Shown here: positions 44,855 through 54,000 of the stretch, piece by piece | Position numbering within the stretch: the stretch's first letter is position 1 | Layout of the letters: each line of letters starts with the position of its first letter | NCBI GenBank assembly: GCA_902783035.1 | Contig: CACZPK010000025.1 | Location: 1 to 63,343, forward strand | Direction: 5' to 3' | DNA length: 63,343 nucleotides | Origin: Oscillospiraceae bacterium | Lineage (GTDB): Bacteria; Bacillota; Clostridia; Oscillospirales; Oscillospiraceae | The notes under the pieces: model-generated | What the model was told of the DNA's origin: nothing | Seen by the model: only the letters and a program-made list of their open reading frames with translations | Databases searched by the model: none | Position numbers and translations under genes: made by a program

Positions 44855-44900
44855 TTATTTCATACATGCAATGATTTCCAATGATCCTTTGGTGACGCGC

Positions 44901-45758
44901 ATGAGAGCTTTTCACGCCTTCTGGTCCGCGCCGAATCGCCTGCGCAGCGGCGGCGCCGTCAGTATCCCCGATTATGAGCTGCTCACGCTCATGTTATCCG
45001 CCCTCAAGTGGCGGGCTTTGAACGGCTCCATCCGTATGGTAACGGACAGCTCCGGCGCCGCCTTCTTTGCGCGCGCCGGTTTGACCGGCCTGTGGGACGA
45101 GGGCGTCGACACGGCGCTCGACGAAATGGACCCCGCTCTTGACCCCGGACTGTTCTGGGCGGCGGGAAAGCTGGAAGCGCTGCGCCGTACCCCGGCGCCC
45201 TGCGTCATGCTGGATACGGACATGGTCTTTTGGTCGGACATCGGCACACACCTGTCGGACGCCGCCGTCGCCGCCCATCGCGAGACGCTCGATCCCGCCG
45301 TGTACCCCGATCCGGCTGTGTTTTCCCTCGCGCCCGATTACGCCTTTCCGCCGGAGTGGGACTTTTCTCTCCCCGCCGCAAACACCGCGTTTCTCTATAT
45401 GCCGGACGAGGGGTTGAAAACCTACTATACGGACGAGGCCTTCCGCTTTATGCGCGCGCTGCGCGGCGGCGGACTGGATCCCGTGGTGACCATGTGTTTC
45501 GCGGAGCAGCGGCTCCTGCCGATGTGCGCCGCGGCGCGCGGCGTGGAGCTGCGCACGCTGCTGTATGAAAACGAGCAGGACGCGCAGGACTTTGTCACGC
45601 ATCTCTGGGGACACAAAAGCATTCTGGCAGACTCTCCCCGGGAACGCGTCGCGTTTTGTCTCGGTTGCACGATGCGCATCGTGTCCGATTTTCCCGCGTG
45701 GGCGGATGCGTTGGCCCGCAATCCGCAGACGCGCCCCTATCTGAACGGTATCGAATGA
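44901..45758 (+). CDS. Glycosyltransferase-like protein (DUF6734-like), function unknown
   Basis: A 285-residue soluble protein. It begins MRAFHAFWSAPNR and contains VMLDTDMVFWSD, a DxD-like metal-sugar motif in a GT-A-type setting, with the beta-alpha pattern of a nucleotide-sugar-binding fold. No signal peptide. Both ATG codons (44871 and 44901) lack a good ribosome site; 44901 is preferred because the conserved-looking N-terminus starts there. The next small gene begins just after the stop. The family assignment is tentative and the acceptor unknown. Confidence 0.6.
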   Translation: MRAFHAFWSAPNRLRSGGAVSIPDYELLTLMLSALKWRALNGSIRMVTDSSGAAFFARAGLTGLWDEGVDTALDEMDPALDPGLFWAAGKLEALRRTPAPCVMLDTDMVFWSDIGTHLSDAAVAAHRETLDPAVYPDPAVFSLAPDYAFPPEWDFSLPAANTAFLYMPDEGLKTYYTDEAFRFMRALRGGGLDPVVTMCFAEQRLLPMCAAARGVELRTLLYENEQDAQDFVTHLWGHKSILADSPRERVAFCLGCTMRIVSDFPAWADALARNPQTRPYLNGIE

Positions 45759-45784
45759 CCCGCGGCCGGAGGAGGGCCGGAGGC

Positions 45785-46072
45785 GTGAAGGAGATTTATC
45801 AAAGCCATAATCCCGCCGACGCGCTCCGCGATCTGTGGATCGAACTGCAGCTCGCGCCATCCGGAGCCGCAGTGGGCGCGTGCCGCGGCTCCCGCCGCGG
45901 CACGTCGTCCGGCAGAACTTCCGGTTCACGTGCCGGCTCGGGGTCGGGATCGGGCAGCTGCGGCGCCGGCTACGGGCTGGGGCTGATCGTACCCGACCAT
46001 TTCTCCCGCGAACGCATACTCCGCATCATGGAGGATCTGTGCGCGATAGACGCGGCAAAGCGCCGCGTCTGA
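45785..46072 (+). CDS. Small protein with Gly/Ser-rich linker, unknown
   Basis: A 95-residue protein starting at GTG 45785 behind GGAGGAGGG and GGAGG. Residues 1-28 are helical (EIYQSHNPADALRDLWIELQ), about 40-72 are a Gly/Ser/Arg linker (GSRAGSGSGSGSCGAGYG), and 73-95 are helical and charged. An ATG at 45755 in the same frame overlaps the preceding stop codon and is an alternative start. Cotranscribed with the glycosyltransferase-like gene. No family was recognised. Confidence 0.55.
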   Translation: MKEIYQSHNPADALRDLWIELQLAPSGAAVGACRGSRRGTSSGRTSGSRAGSGSGSGSCGAGYGLGLIVPDHFSRERILRIMEDLCAIDAAKRRV

Positions 46073-46103
46073 CAATGTGCAAAACGCAAACCAACAGATG
46101 AAC

Positions 46104-46149
46104 AAACCGCCGTTCGGTGCGCGTAGTCCGCGCCCGGAACGGCGGTTTT
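46104..46149. terminator. Bidirectional terminator between convergent small genes
   Basis: AAACCGCCGTTC (46104-46115) / GAACGGCGGTTT (46137-46148), plus internal GCGCG pairing; T-run on both strands. Confidence 0.8.
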
Positions 46150-46170
46150 GGCGTTCATTTTTATGCAAAC

Positions 46171-46629
46171 TCAATTCTCATGCCGCGTCCGCATCTCGCG
46201 CAGGGCGCACCACTTATCCGCCAGCATAACGAGAAACGCCTCTCTGGAACGCGGAACATGGAACAGGGTCAGCGGCCACATGTGGCTGCGGATGATGTTC
46301 TTTTCCTTGCCGCTGAGGGTAAAGACCCGCTCGGCATTGCTGCATGCGCGGCGCGGATGCTCGATCAGGTGGCGCAGCGGATTGATGTGGATGTGCTGCC
46401 TGGTGTAGAGGTGGTAATCGTGCAGCATTGCGCCGCGCGCCAGCGCACGCTCGTCCACGCGCCAGCCGAAACGCTGCGCCATGCGGAAGCTGGCCTCCGC
46501 CACGCCGCAGCAATGGCGGAACGCCGTGTTGCCCCTGTGCTGGCGATACCGCTCCAGCTCGCGCACGTGCGGATTGTTCTCCAGTTCCCTGAGGATGCGG
46601 TAGAACCGCTTTTCATCGTTTCTGTGCAA
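46171..46629 (-). CDS. HD-domain phosphohydrolase
   Basis: A 152-residue HD-superfamily protein. Metal ligands are visible as His in NTAFRHCCGVAE, the HD pair in GAMLHDYHLY, a His in IIRSHMW and Asp in MLADKW. TTG at 46629 is chosen because GGGGAGG lies 8 bases before it; no ATG is suitably placed near the N-terminus. Third gene after the permease and diguanylate cyclase genes on the same strand. Substrate unknown; it is not an HD-GYP protein. Confidence 0.75.
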   Translation of the reverse strand: MHRNDEKRFYRILRELENNPHVRELERYRQHRGNTAFRHCCGVAEASFRMAQRFGWRVDERALARGAMLHDYHLYTRQHIHINPLRHLIEHPRRACSNAERVFTLSGKEKNIIRSHMWPLTLFHVPRSREAFLVMLADKWCALREMRTRHEN

Positions 46630-46735
46630 GATCGGCACCTCCCCGCGGCAGCGCAAGCGCCGCTGCCTTCATCCTACGCCCTCTTTGCGCCGGGCACAAG
46701 CGGTTTCTTCTGGAAACGCAAGCTCGCTTTGCACG

Positions 46736-47905
46736 TTATGTCAACTCGCGGTGTTGCTCGCGCTTTTCCGCATAAAGCTGCTCGTCCGCCTGCGCAATGA
46801 GATCCTTGAGCGGCAGCTCGGCATCTACCCTTGCCACGCCGAAGCTGACGCTGACATCATAGGGGGTGTGCGCCGCACGGTTGAGTTCATCCAGCGCTTT
46901 TTCGATGCAGCCGCGCAGCGTCTCGACCTCCTGCGCGCTGTCCGCCTGTGCCAACACGACAAATTCATCCCCGCCGTAACGCGCGCTGACGCAGCGTCGC
47001 GCATAATTCCGGCAGCCGCCGCGCAGCGCGTCCGCAATGCGCACAAGGGCGGCGTCCCCCTCGGTGTGCCCGTAGGTGTCGTTGATGGACTTGAAGCGGT
47101 TCGCGTCGATGAGCAGGAGATACAGGCTCTCTTCTTTGCCGCTGCCCTGCTGCCACTGCTTGAAGTTATACTCCAGCTGTTTGCGATTGCTGAGGCGGGT
47201 CAGCGGATCGACGGAGATCATCTCGTCGATCCAGAGCAGGTACATCACCAGCGTCTCCAAAGCCAGTGCGGCGCACACCAGTGGCAGCTCCGAAAAGCGG
47301 AACTGCACAATCCCTGCGATGGCGGGCAGCACCGGAAACAACGCCAGCGTGGTCAGGAGGCGGCTCTTCGCGCCGTTCGGATCACGGCAAATACCGAGCA
47401 GCGCGCGAAAGCTGGTAAAAAGCACATAGGCATATGAGAGCAGATACAGCAGGATGAACAGCGGCCCGCGGTGATACAGCCCCCCATCGTCCACATAAAA
47501 CAGCAGCCCCGTAAACAGGTTGGTCAGCAGCAGCGTCCCAATGACCCACAGCAGTCCCGAAGAGCAGAACACCGCGCGGCGGCTGCGCGTAAAGGGCGAG
47601 TCCTGCAAATACTCGAAATAGACGAACCAGAAATAGCACAACAGCCCTGTGCTCATGAAATAAACGGTCTTCCCGAGCAGGAGGACAAGCGGAGGCAGGT
47701 TCAGGGTGTGGTTTTCAATCAGCATGCAGAGGCAGTCCGCGATGAACTGGAGCATCTGCGAATCCATTGCCATCGAAAAGTTCCGCTGCGCGATCATGCG
47801 GGATACACCCAGCGTCCGATAGCGAATGATACCCAGAAGTGCAAGGGCAATTGCATTGACCTCCAGATACAAAAAGGTGTCTATCAGGTGTTCGTGTGCG
47901 ATCAT
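46736..47905 (-). CDS. Multi-TM diguanylate cyclase
   Basis: A 389-residue protein with about six to seven transmembrane helices in residues 1-215 and a GGDEF domain (about 225-385) with intact ARYGGDEFVVLA. No RxxD inhibitory site. No recognisable extracytoplasmic sensor loop, so the membrane bundle itself is the input. The start at 47905 follows CGGAGG. It lies 47 bases after the stop of the permease gene and 106 before the HD gene, probably one operon. Confidence 0.88.
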   Translation of the reverse strand: MIAHEHLIDTFLYLEVNAIALALLGIIRYRTLGVSRMIAQRNFSMAMDSQMLQFIADCLCMLIENHTLNLPPLVLLLGKTVYFMSTGLLCYFWFVYFEYLQDSPFTRSRRAVFCSSGLLWVIGTLLLTNLFTGLLFYVDDGGLYHRGPLFILLYLLSYAYVLFTSFRALLGICRDPNGAKSRLLTTLALFPVLPAIAGIVQFRFSELPLVCAALALETLVMYLLWIDEMISVDPLTRLSNRKQLEYNFKQWQQGSGKEESLYLLLIDANRFKSINDTYGHTEGDAALVRIADALRGGCRNYARRCVSARYGGDEFVVLAQADSAQEVETLRGCIEKALDELNRAAHTPYDVSVSFGVARVDAELPLKDLIAQADEQLYAEKREQHRELT

Positions 47906-47952
47906 AGCATCCTCCGAAAACCGCAAAAAGATCTGTCAAAAAGTATGCCGCG

Positions 47953-49056
47953 TCAAAGCACAAGGCGCGCCGCCGAAAGCAAGAGAAGCAGCGCCACGTT
48001 CACAACCGTGAACGACGCAAGGAATTTGCCCGTCCGCGCGCCGTCCGTGCGGGAATAGAGCTTGAGGCTGATGAGGCTGGCCAGGCTCGCAATGGGCGTG
48101 CCGAGTCCGCCCACATCCACGCCCAGCAACAGGTCGCGGGCGTTGTCCGTAAAGCCGGAGAGCAGCAGCGCCGCAGGCACATTACTGATGATCTGGCTCG
48201 TCAGCAGCGCCGTCAGGTACTCGCGCCCGTCCAGCGCGCGGCGCAGCAGCGCCGCCACGGCATCAAGCCGCGCAAGGTTGCCGGAAAACACAAAAAACGC
48301 CACAAAAGTCAGCAGCAGCAAAAAGTCCGCGTTGCGCAGCGCCGTGCGGTCAAGCACCAGCAGCACCGCGAGAACGGCGGCAAGCATCCACGGCCATTCG
48401 ATCACGCGGAACACCGCCAGCAGGCAAACGACAAACAGCGCCAGATACAGCGCCATCCCCCGCCGGTCGAGCGCCGGTTTTTCACCGAGCGCAACGGTCA
48501 GCCTCTGATTTGGCAGCAGCAGGCACAGCGCAAGCACCAGCACCAGCGACAAAGCCCAAACCGGTGCGGTGACCCGGAAGAACGCCGCGGCGGAAAAACC
48601 GTAGTAAGAGTAAAGATACAGGTTCTGCGGATTCCCGACGGGCGTGAGCATGCTGCCCAGGTTTGCCGCCACCGTCTGCAAAACGACGATGCGGATCAGA
48701 TCCTCCCGCCGCCCGGTCAGGCCCAGCAGCACCACGGCAAAGGGCACGAAGGTCAACAGCGCCACATCGTTGGTGATAAGCATGGAGCTGAAAAATGACA
48801 GTGCCACCAGCAGCACACCGATGGAGCGCGCGCTCGTTGCGCGCGAACATGCCGCGTGGGCGAGGCGGTTAAATGCGCCTGCGTTCCGCAGCCCCGCCAC
48901 CACCACCATCAGTGCGTAGAGCAGTGCAAGCGTACGCAGGTCAATGTATTGCAGATAGGCCCCGTCCGGCGGCACAAAAAGGCAGCTTGCCGCTGCGGCA
49001 AGCGCGGCCACCGTCAGGATCGGTTCCCGTTTGATCCACGCAAGGATCGCACCCAT
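47953..49056 (-). CDS. Ion-transporter-superfamily permease (ArsB/NhaD/SLC13-like)
   Basis: A 367-residue membrane protein with about ten helices. MLITNDVALLTFVPFAVVLL and TPVGNPQNLYLYS are typical of the ArsB/NhaD and CitT groups. It is shorter than the 410-450 residues usual for the family. The start at 49056 (MGAILAWIKREP) is behind GAGGTGG; the ATG at 49083 would sit at the predicted transcription start. Substrate (arsenite, Na+/H+, dicarboxylate) cannot be decided. No arsR is nearby. Confidence 0.75.
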   Translation of the reverse strand: MGAILAWIKREPILTVAALAAAASCLFVPPDGAYLQYIDLRTLALLYALMVVVAGLRNAGAFNRLAHAACSRATSARSIGVLLVALSFFSSMLITNDVALLTFVPFAVVLLGLTGRREDLIRIVVLQTVAANLGSMLTPVGNPQNLYLYSYYGFSAAAFFRVTAPVWALSLVLVLALCLLLPNQRLTVALGEKPALDRRGMALYLALFVVCLLAVFRVIEWPWMLAAVLAVLLVLDRTALRNADFLLLLTFVAFFVFSGNLARLDAVAALLRRALDGREYLTALLTSQIISNVPAALLLSGFTDNARDLLLGVDVGGLGTPIASLASLISLKLYSRTDGARTGKFLASFTVVNVALLLLLSAARLVL

Positions 49057-49090
49057 GGACATCCACCTCAGAAAATACTTCATTCTTTCT

Positions 49091-49119
49091 ATTGTACGCG
49101 CCGCGTGCCGCAAATGCAA
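49091..49119 (-). promoter_or_regulatory. Promoter of the permease-cyclase-HD operon
   Basis: TTGCAT (49114-49119), 17 bases, TACAAT (49091-49096) on the minus strand. Confidence 0.65.
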
Positions 49120-49223
49120 GTACGGAGCAGAAAATTGCTCCCGTTCGGCGCCCCGGTATCGAACATGCGGGACATGTCCGTTTCGTATCAGCAAAAGTCT
49201 GCGGCATCCGGCAAAGCCCGTCA

Positions 49224-49252
49224 TTGACAAGCGGCGCGCTCAGGGGTATACT
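49224..49252 (+). promoter_or_regulatory. Promoter of the divergent diguanylate cyclase gene
   Basis: TTGACA (49224-49229), 17 bases, TATACT (49247-49252); about 85 bases of leader before the ATG at 49345. Confidence 0.8.
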
Positions 49253-49344
49253 TTATTATAAATAATTGGGAGCGCTCCTCACATTTTCTGGGGCAGTGCG
49301 CACCGCGAAGGACCGCACCGCCATCTCGCAAAGGGAGAAACCGC

Positions 49345-50721
49345 ATGAATACATCGCCGAACACCACCGCCGTAAAGCTGTACAAAGCCGGGGTTTCCGC
49401 CAAAAGCGTCATTATCCCGGCGGTCATTCTCATTTTCTGTCTGCATCTGTTGATCATTCTCAACACGCTGCGCATCAACCGCATGGGTATGGCGGTCTCG
49501 CGCACGATGCAGGAAAATCTGCGCTATTCGCAGATCACATGGCAATATGAAGACGGTACCGAGCAGCTTTCCGACAAGGTGCGTCTTTATATCAGCACCG
49601 GAGACGAGGATTATCTGAGCACCTACTTCCGGGGGCGCGGTCAGCTGGAGGAGCAGAACATCTCCGTTTACCAGCTTCTCACGAGCAATCCGGAGCGGCG
49701 TGCCGCCGCGGAATTGTCGCTTGCCTCCGCGGCAGCGCAGGAACGCACGATAATCGAGCTGCACGCCCTGCGCCTGTGCGCGGACGCCGCCTCGGTCGAT
49801 CTCAACTCCTATCCCCAGCTCGCAGCGGTTCCGCTGTCCGATGACGAAGTATCGCTTCTGCCCTCGGAGAAAAAGCTCGCCGCGGCACGGCTGCTCGGCG
49901 GGCTGGAATATATGCAGGCCAAGTCCAAGCTGCATGAACACATCAGCCGCGCGATCCAGCTGGTATCCGACGATACTGCGGTAGACATCCGGCAGCAATC
50001 GGCAACCCTCGGCAGCTACCGCGCGCTGCAATGGATCATGACCCTGAGCATCGTCACGATCCTGTTTGTGATGTGCATTCTGCTCTTCACGCTGCTGCTC
50101 AATCCGCTGGAAAAGAGCGTGGCGTTGGTGCAAAACGGTGAATCCCTCCCCGCAAACAAGGGACTGACGGAGTTCCGCCGCCTTGCCTATTCCTACAACG
50201 AGCTGCTGCACCACCGCAAGATGATGGAAACCTATCTGCGCAAGCAATCCCAGACCGACGCGCTGACCAGATTGTCCAACCGCCTTGCGTTTCAGGACTA
50301 CGTTTCCCGTCTGAGCTGGGAAAACGCGCATTCGTCCGTCACGGTCTTCTCTCTTGACGTCAACGGCCTGAAGGAGGTGAACGACACCCGCGGCCACTTC
50401 TACGGCGACGAGCTGCTGCGGGAATGCGCCGCCTGCATCATGGACGCCTTCGGCGGCGAGGACGGCCGTTACTGCTTCCGTTTCGGCGGCGACGAGTTTG
50501 CCGCCTTCTGGGTCGACGTCCCAACGCTGGAGATCGTCCCCGCGCTGGAGAAGTTCAGCGAGTATCAGGCAGCGCGCGGCGTAAGCATATCCGTCGGCTA
50601 TGCCTATGCGCCGGATCTGAGCGAAACGACCATTGAGGCGCTCTTTGAAGAGGCCGATCAGGTCATGTATAAAGCCAAGGAAGAATTCCACAAAAGAAAC
50701 GAGGCAAGTAAAGCCCAGTGA
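49345..50721 (+). CDS. Membrane diguanylate cyclase with helical extracytoplasmic sensor
   Basis: A 458-residue protein. Helices at about 22-42 and 232-255 enclose a 190-residue, mostly helical periplasmic-side domain (four-helix-bundle-like). A HAMP-like segment and a GGDEF domain (about 300-450) with FRFGGDEFAAFW follow. No RxxD inhibitory site. CAAAGGGAGAAACC precedes the ATG. Monocistronic and divergent from the permease-cyclase-HD operon. Confidence 0.88.
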   Translation: MNTSPNTTAVKLYKAGVSAKSVIIPAVILIFCLHLLIILNTLRINRMGMAVSRTMQENLRYSQITWQYEDGTEQLSDKVRLYISTGDEDYLSTYFRGRGQLEEQNISVYQLLTSNPERRAAAELSLASAAAQERTIIELHALRLCADAASVDLNSYPQLAAVPLSDDEVSLLPSEKKLAAARLLGGLEYMQAKSKLHEHISRAIQLVSDDTAVDIRQQSATLGSYRALQWIMTLSIVTILFVMCILLFTLLLNPLEKSVALVQNGESLPANKGLTEFRRLAYSYNELLHHRKMMETYLRKQSQTDALTRLSNRLAFQDYVSRLSWENAHSSVTVFSLDVNGLKEVNDTRGHFYGDELLRECAACIMDAFGGEDGRYCFRFGGDEFAAFWVDVPTLEIVPALEKFSEYQAARGVSISVGYAYAPDLSETTIEALFEEADQVMYKAKEEFHKRNEASKAQ

Positions 50722-50725
50722 TATA

Positions 50726-50759
50726 CAGGCCCCGTTCCTGACGAGGAACGGGGCCTGTT
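50726..50759 (+). terminator. Terminator after the cyclase gene
   Basis: A perfect 14-bp stem CAGGCCCCGTTCCT (50726-50739) / AGGAACGGGGCCTG (50744-50757) with a 4-base loop, then TT. Confidence 0.8.
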
Positions 50760-50794
50760 CGGTAGATTATGTTCCGGCGGAAGGCGGTGGCGCA

Positions 50795-51079
50795 ATGGCG
50801 GATACGGCGGTCAGATGGCACGTTTTCTTTTCCGGGCGTGTGCAGCACGTTGGGTTCCGTTACACCGCCTGTTATCTTGCCCGTGAGCTGTATCTGACCG
50901 GCTGGGTGGACAACCTGCCGGACGGGCGTGTGGAAATGGAGGCGCAGGGCACGCTGCGCTGTTTGCGCCAGCTTGTGATACGTCTCAAGGGACAGGCCTA
51001 TATCCGCATCGATGATATGGACGTCACGGAGATTGCGGCCGTGCCGCACGAACGGGGCTTCGCGGTAAGGGGATATTGA
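50795..51079 (+). CDS. acyP: Acylphosphatase
   Basis: A 94-residue enzyme that hydrolyses acyl phosphates. The phosphate-binding loop GRVQHVGFRYTA contains the catalytic Arg (His replaces the usual Gly after VQ), and the catalytic Asn is in GWVDNLPDGRVEME. AAGGCGGTGG precedes the ATG. The hybrid kinase gene begins 1 base after its stop, an unusual pairing: acylphosphatase could affect acetyl-phosphate or aspartyl-phosphate levels in the phosphorelay, but this is speculative. Confidence 0.9.
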   Translation: MADTAVRWHVFFSGRVQHVGFRYTACYLARELYLTGWVDNLPDGRVEMEAQGTLRCLRQLVIRLKGQAYIRIDDMDVTEIAAVPHERGFAVRGY

Positions 51080-51080
51080 T

Positions 51081-54000
51081 ATGGCGGATCGAAAAAAATG
51101 GTTATTTGCCTGGAACGCCGGCAACGTCGCCCTCATTTTGCTCGGCACGGCGATCAACCTGTTCGGCGGCTGGGTCGCGGACAAGCTGTTTCTGCCATTC
51201 TGGCTGGACTCCGTCGGCACGTTTATCTCCGCGGTGCTGTTGGGGCCTGTCGCGGGCGCTCTCTCCGGCGGGTTGATGAACATTATCGCCAGCCTGTATC
51301 AGCCGGGTCAGGCATGGTTCGCCATCGTCAGCATCGGCGGCGGTCTCGCGGTAGGCTTTTTCTTCCCCCGCGACCGAAAGATTGATCCCTTCTCCGTTAT
51401 TGCCACGGCGCTGTTTGCCGGTTTTGTGATGTCGGTGCTCTCCCTGCCCCTCAACCTGTACTTCAACAGCGGCTATGTGGGCCATCCGTGGGGCGATGCG
51501 CTGGTCGACCTGCTTTCCTACTACATCAACTTCAAGGCACTTTGCTGTCTGGCGGGCGGTTTACTGGTAAACATGCCCGACAAGGCGATCAGCATCGTCA
51601 TTGCACTGAGCATCCTGTATCTCGTCCGTCGGCAGCGGGAGCGGCGCGAAAAAAGGCATACCGCCTCCATGTTCTCCGCCGTTTTGTTGACGGCCGCCGC
51701 CCTTTCCGCACTGGCGCCGCACGCCGATGCGGCGGACTTCTCCGCGGAGTACGCTGCCGTCGTCTACGGTCGGAGCGACGGTCTGGCTTCCGCCGAGATC
51801 AACGCCATTGCACAAACCGGGGACGGCTATATCTGGGCAGGCGCCTACTCGGGCCTGTACCGCTACAACGGCTCGGAATTTGAGCAAATGCAGCCGGACG
51901 AGCGGATCAACAACGTCATGTGCCTGTATGAAGATGGGGCGGGCGGATTGTGGATCGGCACGAACGACAGCGGCGTTGCCTGTTATCACACGGACACGGG
52001 CGCCGTGGATTTTTACTCGGTTGCCGACGGCCTTGCGTCCGACTCCATCCGCGCCGTCTGCGGTGACGGGGCGGGCGGCGTCTATGTCGGCACCACATCG
52101 AGCCTGTGCGGTATCGGCGCCGACGGCGCCATCCGCGTTTTCTCCCGTTATCCCCAGCTCAGCGGTACACAGTCGCTGTGCTTTCTGGGCGACGGACAGG
52201 TTGCCGGCGTCACCGCGCGCGGCATTCTCTTTGTGTTGCATGAGGACAAGCTCTTTTTCTCTCGCGAAAGCGACGACACCGATCTGGCTTACACCGCGGC
52301 CGCGTTCAACCCCGACGCCGGCGAGCTGCTCGTCGGCACCTCCGGCAGCGACCTGGTGCGTTTCCGCCTGCTTGCGGAGGGAAACCTCCGGATCGCGGAC
52401 CGGGTCAGCGTACCGGAGCTGAGCGATGCGAACCGCATCCGCTATGTGCCGAAGGAAGGCGGTTACTTCGTCGCGGCGTCCATCGGCATCGCTTTTGTGG
52501 ACAACGCGCTCCATGCGGAGCTTTTGACGCGCAGCGATTTCGGCAGCGCGGTCTCCGACGTCATCTCCGACTATCAGGACAACATCTGGTTTTCATCCAG
52601 CAAGCAGGGCGTGATGAAGCTCGCCTACAACCCGTTCACCAACCTCTCGCGCAAGGCCGGCATGGAGCCCACGGTCGTCAACGCACTGCTGATGGACGGC
52701 GGGCGCCTTTACATCGGCACGGACATGGGGATGGCCGTCCTGGACATTGCGACCTGCAAGCCGGTCGACGGTCCCGCGGCGGATCTGCTCGGCGACGAAC
52801 GTGTCCGGCACCTGATGAAAGACCGCAGCGGCAATCTCTGGGTCAGCACCTACGGACGGCACGGGCTGGTCTGTATTGCGCCGGACGGCACGTCGGAGGC
52901 ATTTGACGACACCAACGACGCCGTACTCGGCAGTCGTTTCCGCTTTTCCATGGAGCTCGCGGACGGTACGGTGCTCGCCGCATCCACGGAAGGGCTGAAC
53001 TTTATCCGTGACGGTGTCGTGACGGATACCGTGGGCGCAAACGAAGGCATGTTCCTGCCCAAGCCCCTCACCGCCGCCGAGTGCGACGACGGCTCCCTGC
53101 TCGTCGGCACCGACGGCGATGGCGTGTACCGCGTCCGGCGCGGGGTCATTCTGGGACACATCGGCGCAGAACAGGGGCTGCAATCCCTGGTCGTCATGCG
53201 TATCGTCCCCTGCGCAGGCGGATACATCTATGTGACGAGCAACGGCCTGTACTTTCAGGGCGCGGACACGGCGAACGAGCCTGTCCGCCGTCTCAAGTCC
53301 TTCCCCTACAACAACAACTATGACGTCTATATCGCCGACGACGGCAAGGCGTGGGTCAGTTCCAGCGCCGGCGTGTATGTGCTCGACGCCGAACAGCTTG
53401 TGCAGGACGCAGACTACCGCTATGTCCTGCTCAACCACAACCGCGGCTTTGACACCACGCTGACGGCGAACGCGTGGAACGCCGCATCCGGCAATGTGCT
53501 GTACCTCTGCTGCACGGACGGCGTGCGCTGCATCGACCGGACAGCCTTTGACGACTGGAACGGCAACTACAACATTGTGATGTCTTCTCTCTGCGTGGAA
53601 AATCAGGACATTGCATGCGTGGACGGGACGTATTCCATCCCTGCCGGACGCAGCAGGGTGCAGATCCGTCCCGCGGTACTCAATTACGCAATCTCCAACC
53701 CGCTGGTGAGCATCAGTCTCGATGGCGCGGACGATCCCGGCATCATTCTGCACCAGAACGAGATGAACACGGAGTATTACACCATGCTGCCCTACGGAGA
53801 CTTCCGCGTCCATGTGCAGATCCTCGATGAGCTGACGGGCGAAACGAGAAAAGAAGCGTTTTTTAACCTGCACAAGGATGCGGAGCTGTATGAGCGCACC
53901 TTCTACAAGGTCTATCTTGTATTCGTTACGGCGATGTTCATTGCCTTTCTCGCATGGACGATCGCCAAGATGAGCAACATGGCGATCATCAACCGCCAGT

